From: Planctomycetota bacterium
GTDB lineage: Bacteria > Planctomycetota > PLA2 > JAEUHO01
Length of the DNA stretch: 42,906 nt
Assembly (NCBI GenBank): GCA_030066775.1
Contig: JASJAY010000001.1
Coordinates: 68,612 to 111,517 of the forward strand
Direction of reading: 5' to 3'
A program made the position numbers and the translations under genes. Below, in pieces: positions 35,216 to 42,906 of this stretch. The notes under the pieces were generated by a model, which ran no database searches, was not told the DNA's origin, and saw nothing but the letters and a program-made list of their open reading frames with translations. Position 1 is the stretch's first letter; every line of letters begins with the position of its first letter.

Positions 35216-36181
35216 ATGGTCCCCGTGAGCAAGCACTGGGACCAGGCGGCCGCCAGCTTTCGCGGCGACCTCACCGCGGCCGTCGCGCCTGCGGTGCTCA
35301 AGCGTCTGCACCGCATCCAGCCGTGGCGCCACCTCGCCGTCGTCCTGCGGCAGCTGGTCCTGCTCGCCCTCGCGGTCTACGTGATCCTCCGCTTCGGCCA
35401 CCTCTGGTACGCCTGGATCCCGGCGTCGATCGCGATCGGCTTCATCGTGTTCTCGTTCACGGTGCTGCTGCACGAGGTCGTGCACAACGTCGCCTTGAGC
35501 GACCGGCGCTCGCGGTGGAGCACGCTCCTGGGCCATCTCTACGCGCTGCCGAGCGGCCTCTCCAAGACCCAGTTCACGCGCTGGCATCTCGACCACCACG
35601 ACAACCTCGGTACGGCGGACGGCGACCCGAAGCGACACTTCCTCACGCCGAAGATCGTGAGGCGCTGGTACAAGGCGCTCTACTTCACGCCGGCCCTGTT
35701 CCCCATCTACTTCCGGGCCGCACGCCGGGCCACCGCCGGGTACGAGCCCGCGCTGCAGAAGGCGATCGCCCGCGAACGCACGATGGCGATCGCGCTGCAT
35801 CTTGCGATCCCCGCCGTGCTGTGGCTGACCCTCGGCTGGCAGCTCGCGCTGAAGCTGCACATCCTGCCGGTGTTCGTCGTGTTCCCCGTCGCGTTCGCCA
35901 TCAACCGGCTCGGCCAGCACTACGACATCGATCCCGACGACCCGGCCAAGTGGGGGACGGTCATCCGCCCGAGCCCCTTCTTCTGGGACCGGATCTTCCT
36001 GTGGTCGAACTACCACATCGAGCACCACTACTTCCCCAAGGTGCCCTTCTACAACCTGCCGGCGCTGCACCGGGCGCTCCAGGGCTTCTTCCAGGAGCGC
36101 AACTGGACCGCGCGCACCTACGGCGGCCTGCTCTTCGACTGGTTCGTGAAGAACCGGGTGCCGCACACGCGCTGGCACTGA
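35216..36181 (+). CDS. Membrane fatty-acid desaturase
   Basis: A 321-residue di-iron membrane enzyme with four hydrophobic segments and the three histidine boxes of the type-1 desaturase family: HEVVH (86-90), HLDHH (124-128) and HIEHH (267-271), plus H235 in RLGQHYDI. The spacing (first-to-second box 38, second-to-third about 140) suits fatty-acid desaturase and related carotenoid or alkane enzymes; the substrate is not certain. The ATG at 35216 has no good ribosome-binding site and a GTG at 35225 could also serve. It converges on the glycosyltransferase at 36186. Confidence 0.9.
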   Translation: MVPVSKHWDQAAASFRGDLTAAVAPAVLKRLHRIQPWRHLAVVLRQLVLLALAVYVILRFGHLWYAWIPASIAIGFIVFSFTVLLHEVVHNVALSDRRSRWSTLLGHLYALPSGLSKTQFTRWHLDHHDNLGTADGDPKRHFLTPKIVRRWYKALYFTPALFPIYFRAARRATAGYEPALQKAIARERTMAIALHLAIPAVLWLTLGWQLALKLHILPVFVVFPVAFAINRLGQHYDIDPDDPAKWGTVIRPSPFFWDRIFLWSNYHIEHHYFPKVPFYNLPALHRALQGFFQERNWTARTYGGLLFDWFVKNRVPHTRWH

Positions 36182-36185
36182 GGGT

Positions 36186-36953
36186 CTAGGGGCCGCGCGG
36201 ATTGCCGACGAAGCGTCGGGCGAGCAAGCGCAGGGTGGTGATCGCCGTGCTCAAGAGCTTCATCTTCGAGGCGCCCTGCTTGCGGTCGTAGCGCAGGATC
36301 AACGGGACCTCGTCGATCCGCCGCGCGCGACGGCGCAGCTTGAGCAGCAGGTCGACCATCACCGAGAAGCCGGCCTGGTTCAGGAACTCCGGGCCGTAAC
36401 GCGTGGCGCCCCAGCGCAGGAGCCCGACGCGGTAGACGCGGTAGCCGCACGTGTAGTCGCGCGCGCCGGGGAAGAGGCACCGCAGGAGCCACGACGCCAC
36501 CACGCTGATCCATGTGCGCAGGGCGTCGAGGCCGTGCACCTCCGCGCCCGGCTGGAAGCGCGAGGCGATGACGAGGTCGGCGCCTGCGTGGGCTTTGGCG
36601 ACCATGCCCGGGATCAGCTCCGGTGGATGGGTGTGGTCGGCGTCCATCGTGACGAGCAGGTCGTCGTCCTGCCCGTGGGCGAGCACATGGGTGATGCCCG
36701 TGCGCATCGCGGCACCCAGGCCCTGGTTCGGATCGTGGACGAGCACGGTGACGTCGAGCCCCTCCACGCCGCGGGCGGCCGCGGCCGTCTCGTCCGTGCT
36801 GCCGTCGTCGACGACCACGACACGCGCCGTCGGCGCGTCGTCCCACGCGTGCATCGTCTCGCGGAAGTCGGCGAGGAGCGGCGGCAGGTTGGCCGCCTCG
36901 TTGTAGGCGGGCAGCAGATACCAGAGCACCGGCGCGTGGGGCCCGCGCGTCAC
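36186..36953 (-). CDS. Family 2 glycosyltransferase (dolichol-phosphate-mannose-synthase-like)
   Basis: 255 residues of GT-A fold: LPAYNEAANLPPLL (14-27), VVVVDDGSTDET (45-56), NQGLGAAMRTG (76-86), the metal-binding DAD (104-106) in LVTMDADHTHPPE, ASRFQPGAEVHG and YTCGYRVYRVGLL. The pattern matches DPM1/polyprenol-phosphate sugar transferases, which load a lipid carrier; the sugar is not known. No C-terminal membrane helices are present. The start is GTG at 36953, overlapping the wecB stop (GTGA). Pairing with wecB points to a role in surface polysaccharide or lipid-linked sugar formation. Confidence 0.87.
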   Translation of the reverse strand: MTRGPHAPVLWYLLPAYNEAANLPPLLADFRETMHAWDDAPTARVVVVDDGSTDETAAAARGVEGLDVTVLVHDPNQGLGAAMRTGITHVLAHGQDDDLLVTMDADHTHPPELIPGMVAKAHAGADLVIASRFQPGAEVHGLDALRTWISVVASWLLRCLFPGARDYTCGYRVYRVGLLRWGATRYGPEFLNQAGFSVMVDLLLKLRRRARRIDEVPLILRYDRKQGASKMKLLSTAITTLRLLARRFVGNPRGP

Positions 36954-38104
36954 GCCGTCGTTCCCGCCTGCGCGTCGGGCATCGGCGGCGGGACCCACGG
37001 CGCGAGGGGGTCTCCTGCGATGGCGGCGGCGATGCGCTCGGCCGCGCGGCCGTCACCGAACAGCTCGTGCGCGCGCGCCATCCGCGCCCGCGCCTCGGCA
37101 TCCCCGAGCAGCCGCGTGCCTTCCGCGACGATCCGGTTCGTGTCGGTCCCCACGAGGATGCCGGCGCCGGCGTCGATCAGCTCGGGGCGCTCCGTCACCT
37201 CCCGCAGGACGAGGATCGGGCGCCCGAGCGTGGGCGCTTCCTCCTGCAGCCCGCCGCTGTCGGAGATGACGAGTTCGGCCTTGTCGAGCAACCAGACGAG
37301 CTCGGCGTACTCGACGGGCTCGATGGTGTGGATGTTCGGCGCCGACAACCGCGCTTCGACCGGGCCCAGCACGTTCGGATTGGGGTGCACCGGGTACACG
37401 AAGTCGATGTCCGGGTGGGCGCGCGCGAGCGTCTCGATACCGTCGAGCAGGTCGGCGAATGGCTGGCCGAAGCTCTCGCGGCGGTGCGCCGTGATCAGCA
37501 CGAGCCGCTCGGCCTTCGCGAAGCGCTCCACGATCGGCAGCGCCAGGTCGGACAGCCGGTCGCGCATCCAGAGCAGCGCGTCGATCGACGTATTGCCCGT
37601 GACGAGGGCGCGCTCGGGCGGAGCGCCCGCCAGGTTCCCTGCCGCCGCCGGGGTAGGGGGGAAGAGCAGGTCCGCGAACGCGTCGATCACGACGCGGTTC
37701 ATCTCCTCCGGGAAGGGCGCGTCCATGCGGCCCGAGCGCAGGCCCGCTTCGACGTGCGCCACCCGGCGTTGCAGATAGAACGCCGCCAGCGCGCCGGCCA
37801 TGGCCGTCGTCGTGTCGCCCTGCACCACGACCGTATCGGCCTCGGTCTCCTCGATGACCTCGGTCATGCGGGTGAGCACGCGCGCCGTGACGCCGGCCAG
37901 CGTCTGGTTCGGCTCCATCACGTCGAGGTCGATGTCGGGCTCGAGCTCGAACCGGGCGAGCACCTGATCGAGCATCCCGCGGTGCTGGCCCGTCACGCAG
38001 ACCACCGTCCGCAGGTCGTCCTTCCGGGCCCGCAGCGCACGCACGACGGGCGCCATCTTGATGGCCTCGGGGCGCGTGCCGAAGGTGACGAGGACGGTAT
38101 GCAC
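36950..38104 (-). CDS. wecB: UDP-N-acetylglucosamine 2-epimerase (non-hydrolysing)
   Basis: Converts UDP-GlcNAc to UDP-ManNAc. The 384 residues have FGTRPEAIKMAPV at the start, VTGQHRGMLDQVL, VVVQGDTTTAMAGALAAFY, HVEAGLRSG, PFPEEMNRVVIDAF, VTGNTSIDAL, ITAHRRESFG, PVHPNPNVLGPV, SDSGGLQEEAPTLGRPILVLREVTERPE and GTD, all characteristic. The start is the GTG at 38104, because the family begins right before VLVTFGTRPE; an ATG at 38146 would add 14 unmatched residues. It is coupled to the glycosyltransferase (GTGA). A ManNAc dehydrogenase (wecC) is not seen. Confidence 0.95.
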   Translation of the reverse strand: MHTVLVTFGTRPEAIKMAPVVRALRARKDDLRTVVCVTGQHRGMLDQVLARFELEPDIDLDVMEPNQTLAGVTARVLTRMTEVIEETEADTVVVQGDTTTAMAGALAAFYLQRRVAHVEAGLRSGRMDAPFPEEMNRVVIDAFADLLFPPTPAAAGNLAGAPPERALVTGNTSIDALLWMRDRLSDLALPIVERFAKAERLVLITAHRRESFGQPFADLLDGIETLARAHPDIDFVYPVHPNPNVLGPVEARLSAPNIHTIEPVEYAELVWLLDKAELVISDSGGLQEEAPTLGRPILVLREVTERPELIDAGAGILVGTDTNRIVAEGTRLLGDAEARARMARAHELFGDGRAAERIAAAIAGDPLAPWVPPPMPDAQAGTTA

Positions 38105-38220
38105 GGCGAGATTCCGGCGGGGGCGCTCCCGCGGGCGGCCCACCATACGGGAGTCGCCCGCGCTTCACCGGTTCTTGAGGCAGCGGTGGCGCCTCGGCGG
38201 AATCGCCCCGCGTCCTCGGC

Positions 38221-38250
38221 TATGCTCCCGACGGCCGGCGCGGCGCCGGC
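38221..38250 (+). promoter_or_regulatory. Candidate -10 box and leader hairpin before the 38269 gene
   Basis: TATGCT (38221-38226) resembles a sigma-70 -10 box and, 8 bases on, GCCGGC-GCGGC-GCCGGC (38234-38250) forms a stem just upstream of the ATG at 38269. No -35 box with proper spacing was seen in this 164-base divergent region (wecB on the other side). Confidence 0.3.
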
Positions 38251-38268
38251 GGGGGCCGCCTCGGATCC

Positions 38269-39045
38269 ATGACGCCTACCGAGACCCATCCCGACTACCT
38301 GAACGAGCGCGTGGGCTTCCTCTGGCGCTGCGCGTACCTGCTGGGGCCCCTCGCCCTCACTGCGCTCGTGGCCGGTGGCATCTACCTCTTCATCGACCTG
38401 CGCACGATGAACGAGGTCCTGATCGCCGCGGGCGCGAGCCTCTTCGGCGCCGGGACGACGGTGGTCTTCGGCAAGGCGGTCGTGGGCAACGAGCTCGTCG
38501 AGCTGACCCTCAGCACCTGGGACCTCGCGTTCATCGTGATGTACGTGAACGCCGTGAGCGCCTGGTGGTACGCGTACAACCTCCCGCTGCTCCAGAAGCT
38601 GCCCAAGATCGGTCCCTACATGCGCCAAGCGCGCGAGAACGCCGTGCTCACCTTGAAGCAGCGGCCGTGGATCCGGCGCTGGGCGGTGGTCGGCGTCGGC
38701 GCGTTCGTGATCACGCCCCTGCCGGGCTCCGGCGCCCTCGGCGGCGGGCTCATGGGGCGCATCCTGGGCATCTCGAAGAAGGCGACCTTCCTCTCGGTGG
38801 CGATCGCCGGTGTGGTCGTCTCCATCGCATACGCGATGCTCGCGCGCCAGGCCGAAGAAGCGCTCAACCAGCTCGAGGAGTTCGTCCCCCCCTGGGTGCG
38901 CATCGCCGTCGCGGTGCTCGCCGCGCTCTTCATGATCTGGGTCTTCTCCAAGGTCATCCGCTGGTTCGCCTCGCATCCGCCCGAGGACGCCGAGAAGGCC
39001 GAGGACGAGGCCAAGTCCACGCCGCAGGCCGACGTCTTCTCCTGA
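38269..39045 (+). CDS. Small multidrug-export family (PF06695-like) membrane protein
   Basis: 258 residues with about five membrane helices (LLGPLALTALVAGGIYLFI, VLIAAGASLFGAGTTVVFG, LAFIVMYVNAVSAWW, VVGVGAFVITPLPGSGALGGGLMGRILG, FLSVAIAGVVVSIAYAM, IAVAVLAALFMIWVFSKV) and the core motif TPLPGSGALGGGLMGRILGISKKATF, which in this family is a conserved re-entrant-like loop similar to DedA proteins. The name 'small multidrug export' comes from the family and does not prove drug transport. The tail is acidic (EDAEKAEDEAKSTP). It starts 18 bases after a strong hairpin. Function unknown. Confidence 0.78.
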   Translation: MTPTETHPDYLNERVGFLWRCAYLLGPLALTALVAGGIYLFIDLRTMNEVLIAAGASLFGAGTTVVFGKAVVGNELVELTLSTWDLAFIVMYVNAVSAWWYAYNLPLLQKLPKIGPYMRQARENAVLTLKQRPWIRRWAVVGVGAFVITPLPGSGALGGGLMGRILGISKKATFLSVAIAGVVVSIAYAMLARQAEEALNQLEEFVPPWVRIAVAVLAALFMIWVFSKVIRWFASHPPEDAEKAEDEAKSTPQADVFS

Positions 39046-39077
39046 GCCGTCGCGTCACGCCTGCGTCCCAAAGATGA

Positions 39078-39109
39078 CGCGTGCATGTGCGCACGCGCCG
39101 CGCGCGCGG
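39078..39109 (+). terminator. Double hairpin after the 38269 gene
   Basis: CGCGTGC-ATGTGC-GCACGCG (39078-39097) is a perfect 7-bp stem with a 6-base loop, followed at once by the palindrome CCGCGCGCGCGG (39098-39109). Position 33 bases past the stop suits a terminator; there is no T-tract. Confidence 0.42.
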
Positions 39110-39114
39110 CAGAG

Positions 39115-39158
39115 TGACGCCGAGATGACCACGAGGTGAGCACGGAGTTACGCCGTCG
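39115..39158. repeat. Four tandem 11-bp direct repeats
   Basis: TGACGCCGAGA, TGACCACGAGG, TGAGCACGGAG and TTACGCCGTCG occupy 39115-39125, 39126-39136, 39137-39147 and 39148-39158 without gaps; T, A, C and G are the same in all four at positions 1, 3, 7 and 8. An 11-bp period is near one helix turn and is the form used by OmpR/PhoB-type regulators. The array is 42 bases before the secretin-like gene at 39201. Confidence 0.5.
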
Positions 39159-39200
39159 CTCGAAGGTCGATGCTCCCCCCGCGCAACCCGGAGAGCTCTC

Positions 39201-40229
39201 ATGCGTCGATCGTGTTCCCTCGCCCTGTTGCTCGCGTTGCTGGTCCTGCTTGCGCCGCCGACCCACGCCGAAGACGAAGCGCCGAAGAAGAAGGGGCTGA
39301 CCCCCGAGCAGGTCGCGCGCATGATCCTCGTTGGCGGCGAGGGCCAGCAAGCGTTCGCGGCGCAGTACCTCGAGGGCGCCAGCGTGGAGACCGTGCGCCG
39401 CGTCCAGGATGCGATTCGCAAGCTGGCGCCGACGTTGGTGGAGCGCATCAAGTCCGAGGCCGGCGCAGACCTCGAGATCCCCACGAAGGGGCCCGTCACG
39501 GTCGTCAACATCGAGACGCGCATCCTCGAGACGAAGGGTGGCTACAACTTCCTACGCGACGTCGGCGTCTCCGACGGTGAGGGCAAGCGCTTCACGTTCC
39601 TCGACGACACCCAGGTGGAGGTGATCCTCCGTGCGGTCGAGAAGAGCGAGCGGATCGAGCAGATCACGGCCCCGCGCATCACCGTCTACGACCGCCAGCG
39701 CGCCAACGTCAGCCTGCTCAACCAGGTCTCCTACGTGCAGGACTACGACATCGAGGTCGCACAGGACGACTTCATCGCGGATCCCATCATCGGCATCGTG
39801 CAGGACGGCATGACGATCGACGTGCGGCCCGTCGTGAGCAAGGAGCAGCGCCACATCACCCTCGACATCGACGTCACGTGGGCGCATCTCGAGCGGCCGA
39901 TGAAGGAGCGCAAGATCGTGTTCCGCGAGGGCGCGGAGCCGGTCACGATCCAGCTGCCCGAGATCGAGGTGGGTGGGGTCAACGCCAACGCGACGATCCC
40001 GACCGGTGGCACGATCCTGCTGTCCTCGCCCGCCGTCTACGGCAATGGCAAGGAGAAGAACGCGCGCTTCATCCTCGTCACCGCCAAGGTGCTGTCCCTC
40101 GACGCGGACTTCCTGCGCGAAATGCAGCCGCCCAAGGAGATCGAAGTCGTGCCGCCGCCGGCGCCCAAGCCGCAGCCCGCCGCCGAGGACGACGAGCAGC
40201 AGGGGAAGCGCATCCGCCGCGGCAAGTAG
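39201..40229 (+). CDS. Short exported secretin-domain protein
   Basis: 342 residues: signal peptide (cleavage after A23), a helical region (33-90), and a secretin-like core: VVNIETRILETKGG, FLDDTQVEVILRAVEKSERIEQITAPRITVYDRQRANVSLLNQVSYV (159-178), then QDYDIEVAQDDFIADPIIGIVQDGMTIDVRPVVS, ITLDIDV and TIPTGGTILLSS (265-276). These are the strands of a bacterial type II/III secretion secretin C-terminal region. A Pro-rich basic tail (PPPAPKPQPAAEDDEQQGKRIRRGK) closes it. It is much shorter than PilQ or GspD, has no N-domains or VPvLgdIP motif, and no secretion genes are near. Start supported by GGAGAG and signal peptide. Confidence 0.82.
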   Translation: MRRSCSLALLLALLVLLAPPTHAEDEAPKKKGLTPEQVARMILVGGEGQQAFAAQYLEGASVETVRRVQDAIRKLAPTLVERIKSEAGADLEIPTKGPVTVVNIETRILETKGGYNFLRDVGVSDGEGKRFTFLDDTQVEVILRAVEKSERIEQITAPRITVYDRQRANVSLLNQVSYVQDYDIEVAQDDFIADPIIGIVQDGMTIDVRPVVSKEQRHITLDIDVTWAHLERPMKERKIVFREGAEPVTIQLPEIEVGGVNANATIPTGGTILLSSPAVYGNGKEKNARFILVTAKVLSLDADFLREMQPPKEIEVVPPPAPKPQPAAEDDEQQGKRIRRGK

Positions 40230-40250
40230 GCGTACGTCGCCGCGCTACTT
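40224..40250. terminator. Bidirectional hairpin between secretin-domain gene and HEAT gene
   Basis: AAGTAGGCG (40224-40232) pairs with CGC-G-CTACTT (40241-40250), a 9-bp stem with one bulged G around an 8-base loop. Both stop codons (TAG on either strand) are inside the arms. Confidence 0.5.
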
Positions 40251-42263
40251 CTCGGGCGGCGAGAGCCGCTTCAGCGCGATCGCGACCGCCATGCGCACCG
40301 TCGCGTCGACGTCCTTCCGCGCACCGTCCAACGCCTCGATGATGGGGGGTGCGGCGTTGCCCAGCTTGCCGAGCGCCTCCGCCACCTGCTGGCGCACCCG
40401 GGGTGACGGTGCGGCCAGGTACGGGAGCAGACGGGGTGCGATCGGCGCGAGCCGGCGCCCGCCATCCCCGAGCGTCAAGCTGAGGAGGCCGTTCTTCCTC
40501 GCCTCGAGCTCGAGCAGCAGAACGAACAGGGCGTTCTCCGGGGCGGGCGAGACCACCTGCAGCAGCGTCTGCGCGGCGGACAGTCGCAGCTGGCGATCAT
40601 CGAGCAGCGCCTCCATCGCGGGCGCGGCCGACGCGGCGCCCGGACCCAGCTCTGCCAGCCACATGAGCGCCGCGCTGGCCCGCTGCGGATCGGCGAGCCA
40701 GCCCGCCAGCTGCGCGCGCGCGGCCTTGCCCTCCGCGCTCTCGGGGGCGATGCATGCGGTGGCCCCGACGAGGGCCATCTGCCGCCAGCGATCCTCGGTC
40801 TGGATCGTCTTCAGGACCGGCAGCGCATCGGCTGCGGCCGGGCCGAACCCGGCCAGGGTCCACACGAGCGACTGGACGGTCGCCGCCTGTGAGCCGTCGC
40901 TCTTCTCCAGCTGCCGGATGAGGACCGGGATCAACGGACGTGCGGGCGCGCCCAGGGCCCGTACGACCTGGGCGGCGTAGTTGCGCACGTTGGGATCGTC
41001 GTCGAGCAGGACCGAACGGAGCGGGGGTACGAGGTCGGCGTCCCCGGCGCCGGCCTTGATCAAGCCCAGGAGCGCTTCGGTAGCCGCCATGCGCACGCCG
41101 ATCTCGCTGTCGGCCAGCCGCTCGACGATCGCGTCGCGCGCGGGCGCGGCGAACGCGCCGAGATAGCCGAGGCCTCGGAGGGCGCTCGCACGGACGCCCA
41201 TGTTCTCGTCCTTCGTGAGGCGGCGGAGCATGGGCAGGGCCGCGGCGCCCTCCGGACCGAGCTGTCCGATTGCCAGCGCCACCGCGCCGCGGATCGCGGG
41301 ATCCTGGTTCAACGTGCATGCGCTCAACGCGGGCAGCGCGCTCGGATCGCCCAGACCCCCGAGCGACAGGGCGGCGGCACTGCGAACGGTCACGTCGGGG
41401 TCCTCGAGCAAGACCTTGGTCAATGAGGGAACGCCCTCGCGGAGCATGAGCGACCAGAAGATGCCGGCCGCGGCGCGGCGCACGTTCGCCACGGGATCGC
41501 GCAAGGCCTGCTCGACGGCCATGACGAACCCCTTCGGTACGTCCGCCCGGGTGAGGGGAATCGGCGCAGCCATGCCCGTGACCGCTGCGAGTGCCGCCTC
41601 GCGCACGGTCGCGTCCTCATCCCGGAATGCGCGCAGCAGCGCCTTGAGCTGCCCGCGCGGATCCGTCGCGCCGATCGCCTGCGCCATCCACTGCCGCACG
41701 CGCGGGTCCTCGTGGTCCAGGCGCTTGCCGAGCAGGGGCGCCAGGGACTTGGCGCGTACGTTCAGGTTGACGGCGACGGACGCGGCGCGGGAACAGAGGA
41801 GCGCATCCTCCGACGCGAGCGCCCGCTCGAGTGCGGGAAGGAGTCCCTCGGGGACTTCGGCGAGCGTGGGGCCCACGCGCCACAACAGCCCGGCGGCCTC
41901 GCGCCGCACCTCGATGCGCTCGTCGTCCAGCGCCTCGATCAGCTGCGGCAGCACGGCATGGAGCGCAGCGGGGACCTTCATCCAGTCGAACAAGGCGAGC
42001 ACGCGCGCGGCCGTGGTCCGCACGTATTCATCCGGGTCCCGGATGGCCTCGGCAAGCGCGGGCAGCGCGAACTGGGATCGCCGCTCGAGCTGCCACAGCT
42101 CGTAGACGGCCTTGCGCCGCGTGTCGACGTCATCGGCCCGCAGCGCGTCGATGCGCGCCTGCAGGTCGGCACGGAGCGGCTCTTCCTCCGCGGCAGCGCG
42201 GGATGCGCTGAGCGCGCTCACGAGCATGAGCAGAGCGACCGTTGCATGCCGGATGCGGGCCAT
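40245..42263 (-). CDS. Large exported HEAT-repeat protein
   Basis: 672 residues: signal peptide (cleavage after A25, SRAAA-EEE) and then almost entirely about sixteen 35-45-residue HEAT repeats with the usual D-x-VR and A-x-x-AL-x-x-LG marks (DPDEYVRTTAARVLALF, DERIEVRREAAGLLWRVG, DPDVTVRSAAALSLGGLG, DENMGVRASALRGLGYLG, DVDATVRMAVAIALKRL). No enzyme domain; such superhelices are protein scaffolds. The ATG at 42263 has GGGGAGG ahead. It lies between two secretin-like genes, converging with one and diverging from the other. Being made of repeats, its exact unit number is uncertain. Confidence 0.88.
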   Translation of the reverse strand: MARIRHATVALLMLVSALSASRAAAEEEPLRADLQARIDALRADDVDTRRKAVYELWQLERRSQFALPALAEAIRDPDEYVRTTAARVLALFDWMKVPAALHAVLPQLIEALDDERIEVRREAAGLLWRVGPTLAEVPEGLLPALERALASEDALLCSRAASVAVNLNVRAKSLAPLLGKRLDHEDPRVRQWMAQAIGATDPRGQLKALLRAFRDEDATVREAALAAVTGMAAPIPLTRADVPKGFVMAVEQALRDPVANVRRAAAGIFWSLMLREGVPSLTKVLLEDPDVTVRSAAALSLGGLGDPSALPALSACTLNQDPAIRGAVALAIGQLGPEGAAALPMLRRLTKDENMGVRASALRGLGYLGAFAAPARDAIVERLADSEIGVRMAATEALLGLIKAGAGDADLVPPLRSVLLDDDPNVRNYAAQVVRALGAPARPLIPVLIRQLEKSDGSQAATVQSLVWTLAGFGPAAADALPVLKTIQTEDRWRQMALVGATACIAPESAEGKAARAQLAGWLADPQRASAALMWLAELGPGAASAAPAMEALLDDRQLRLSAAQTLLQVVSPAPENALFVLLLELEARKNGLLSLTLGDGGRRLAPIAPRLLPYLAAPSPRVRQQVAEALGKLGNAAPPIIEALDGARKDVDATVRMAVAIALKRLSPPEK

Positions 42264-42368
42264 GCGAACCTCCCCTCGGCGTTCGATGCCAGTGTATTGC
42301 CGCGCCGCGCGCAGAATCTGCACAGGGGAGCGGTTTCCGGATCGTCGAAGGAAGACGAGGAGGCGCCC
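42264..42368. promoter_or_regulatory. Divergent region between HEAT gene and secretin-like lipoprotein gene
   Basis: 105 bases with promoters for both directions. GCAGA-A-TCTGC (42311-42321) is a perfect palindrome with an odd centre and could be an operator. On the minus strand TACACT (42297-42292) is a possible -10; no good -35. Confidence 0.3.
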
Positions 42369-42906
42369 ATGCGAACCGTATCGCTTGCGATCCTGATCCT
42401 GGCCGCACCGTCTCTGTGGGGATGCTGCTGTCCGCCCGCCGGTTCTGCGCCTAAGACCGCTCGGCAGCTCGCCGTGGTCCCGTTCGCCGACGAACTGGAC
42501 GGCCGCGAGGTCCTGCTCGAGACGACGTGCCTGACGTTCGACCGCCCGGAGCTGCTCGCCGACCTGCCCATGGCGAGCGCGGGCGTCAGCGAGCCGCTCG
42601 ACGAGGCGGAAGCGCGGGCTCTCCTCGAGTCTGTGAGGGATAGCGATCAGGCCGAGTTCCTGATCGCCCCGAGCATCGTCACGTACGTCGGCGAGCACGC
42701 GACGCTCGAGGTCGGGGAGTCCGAAGGCCGTCGCTTCTCCGGTCATCGCGTAGAGCTCGCGCCGCGCTTCGAAGGCGACGCCATCGCGATCGGCATCGAC
42801 GCCGTCTGGACGCGCGCGAAGGCCCCGCGGCTACGGCGCGCGATCGACGCCAGCGTCGTCGTGCCGGACGGCGGACGCGTGCTCCTGGTCGCGCCGAGGT
42901 CGGAGG
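42369..42906 (+). CDS. Secretin-like lipoprotein, 5' part, cut by window edge
   Basis: An open frame of 179 codons reaching the window end without a stop. It begins with a lipobox, APSLWGCCC (C19), at the ATG at 42369 that has GAGGAGG 5 bases upstream. The remainder follows the secretin core order of its neighbour at 39201: AEARALLESVRDSDQAEFLIAPSIVTYVGEHATLEVGE (80-117, compare QITAPRITVYDRQRANVSLL), HRVELAPRFEGDAIAIGIDAVW (126-147) and ASVVVPDGGRVLLVAP (161-176). This suggests a further short secretin-like protein, lipid-anchored. Family membership is by pattern only; the end of the gene is outside. Confidence 0.68.
   Translation, partial: MRTVSLAILILAAPSLWGCCCPPAGSAPKTARQLAVVPFADELDGREVLLETTCLTFDRPELLADLPMASAGVSEPLDEAEARALLESVRDSDQAEFLIAPSIVTYVGEHATLEVGESEGRRFSGHRVELAPRFEGDAIAIGIDAVWTRAKAPRLRRAIDASVVVPDGGRVLLVAPRSE

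Noticed and set aside
35216..36181. Carotenoid ketolase/hydroxylase or alkane hydroxylase
   Set aside because: The three histidine boxes are shared by these families, but length, box spacing and the HIEHHYFPKVP box fit a fatty-acid desaturase best; no carotenoid genes are close.
39098..39109. CCGCGCGCGCGG as a special Z-DNA or restriction element
   Set aside because: Alternating CG runs are expected in DNA of this composition, and it simply continues the hairpin after the 38269 gene.
39115..39158. CRISPR-like array
   Set aside because: The units are 11 bp, gapless and without spacers; no cas gene is near. It is treated as a possible regulator-binding site.

Overview
This is a very GC-rich, densely packed stretch of bacterial chromosome with 43 protein-coding genes (two cut by the window edges), no gap above 180 bases, and no tRNA, rRNA, CRISPR array, insertion sequence or phage gene that I can see. 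Outer-membrane assembly genes (LptE-like, BamD-like, AsmA-like) show a diderm cell. Many secreted HEAT, TPR, beta-helix, CARDB-like and delta-60-repeat proteins, together with short secretin-like proteins, suggest Planctomycetota. That placement is an inference from gene style, not from a marker-gene tree.

Left part (1-10449): the conserved rpsO-pnp pair, ruvX and manC, a TPR protein, a beta-helix lipoprotein, a tiny basic secreted protein, and a tsaB-alr-AsmA-like operon. Middle part (10590-23053): glmM faces a long minus-strand block that reads ispD, a four-cluster ferredoxin, ruvC, a CNNM/CBS protein, BamD-like, LptE-like, ftsH, folP, cdaA and a CdaR-like gene. It therefore covers isoprenoid synthesis, DNA repair, outer-membrane assembly, proteolysis, folate and cyclic di-AMP; ispF lies divergent to ispD. 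Next part (23050-29742): small lipoproteins, an SLC13-type transporter, cyclophilin, and a divergent pair consisting of a short secretin-like protein and a HEAT protein that carries a secretin-like segment, then a delta-60-repeat lipoprotein. Then (29749-38104): a translationally coupled double ABC-2 exporter, moaD-moaE-ppsR, a fatty-acid desaturase, and wecB with a dolichol-phosphate-mannose-synthase-like glycosyltransferase. Right end (38269-42906): a small multidrug-export family membrane protein, two secretin-like proteins and a large HEAT-repeat protein between them.

The most unusual signal is a dispersed set of short exported secretin-core proteins (26482-27108, 39201-40229, 42369 to the edge). 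A 29-residue segment of one of them recurs, with 19 identical residues, inside the HEAT protein at 27234-28400. Two further regulatory-looking patterns stand out: four tandem 11-bp repeats before the 39201 gene, and paired C-tract boxes in the leaders of the 27234 and 28465 genes.
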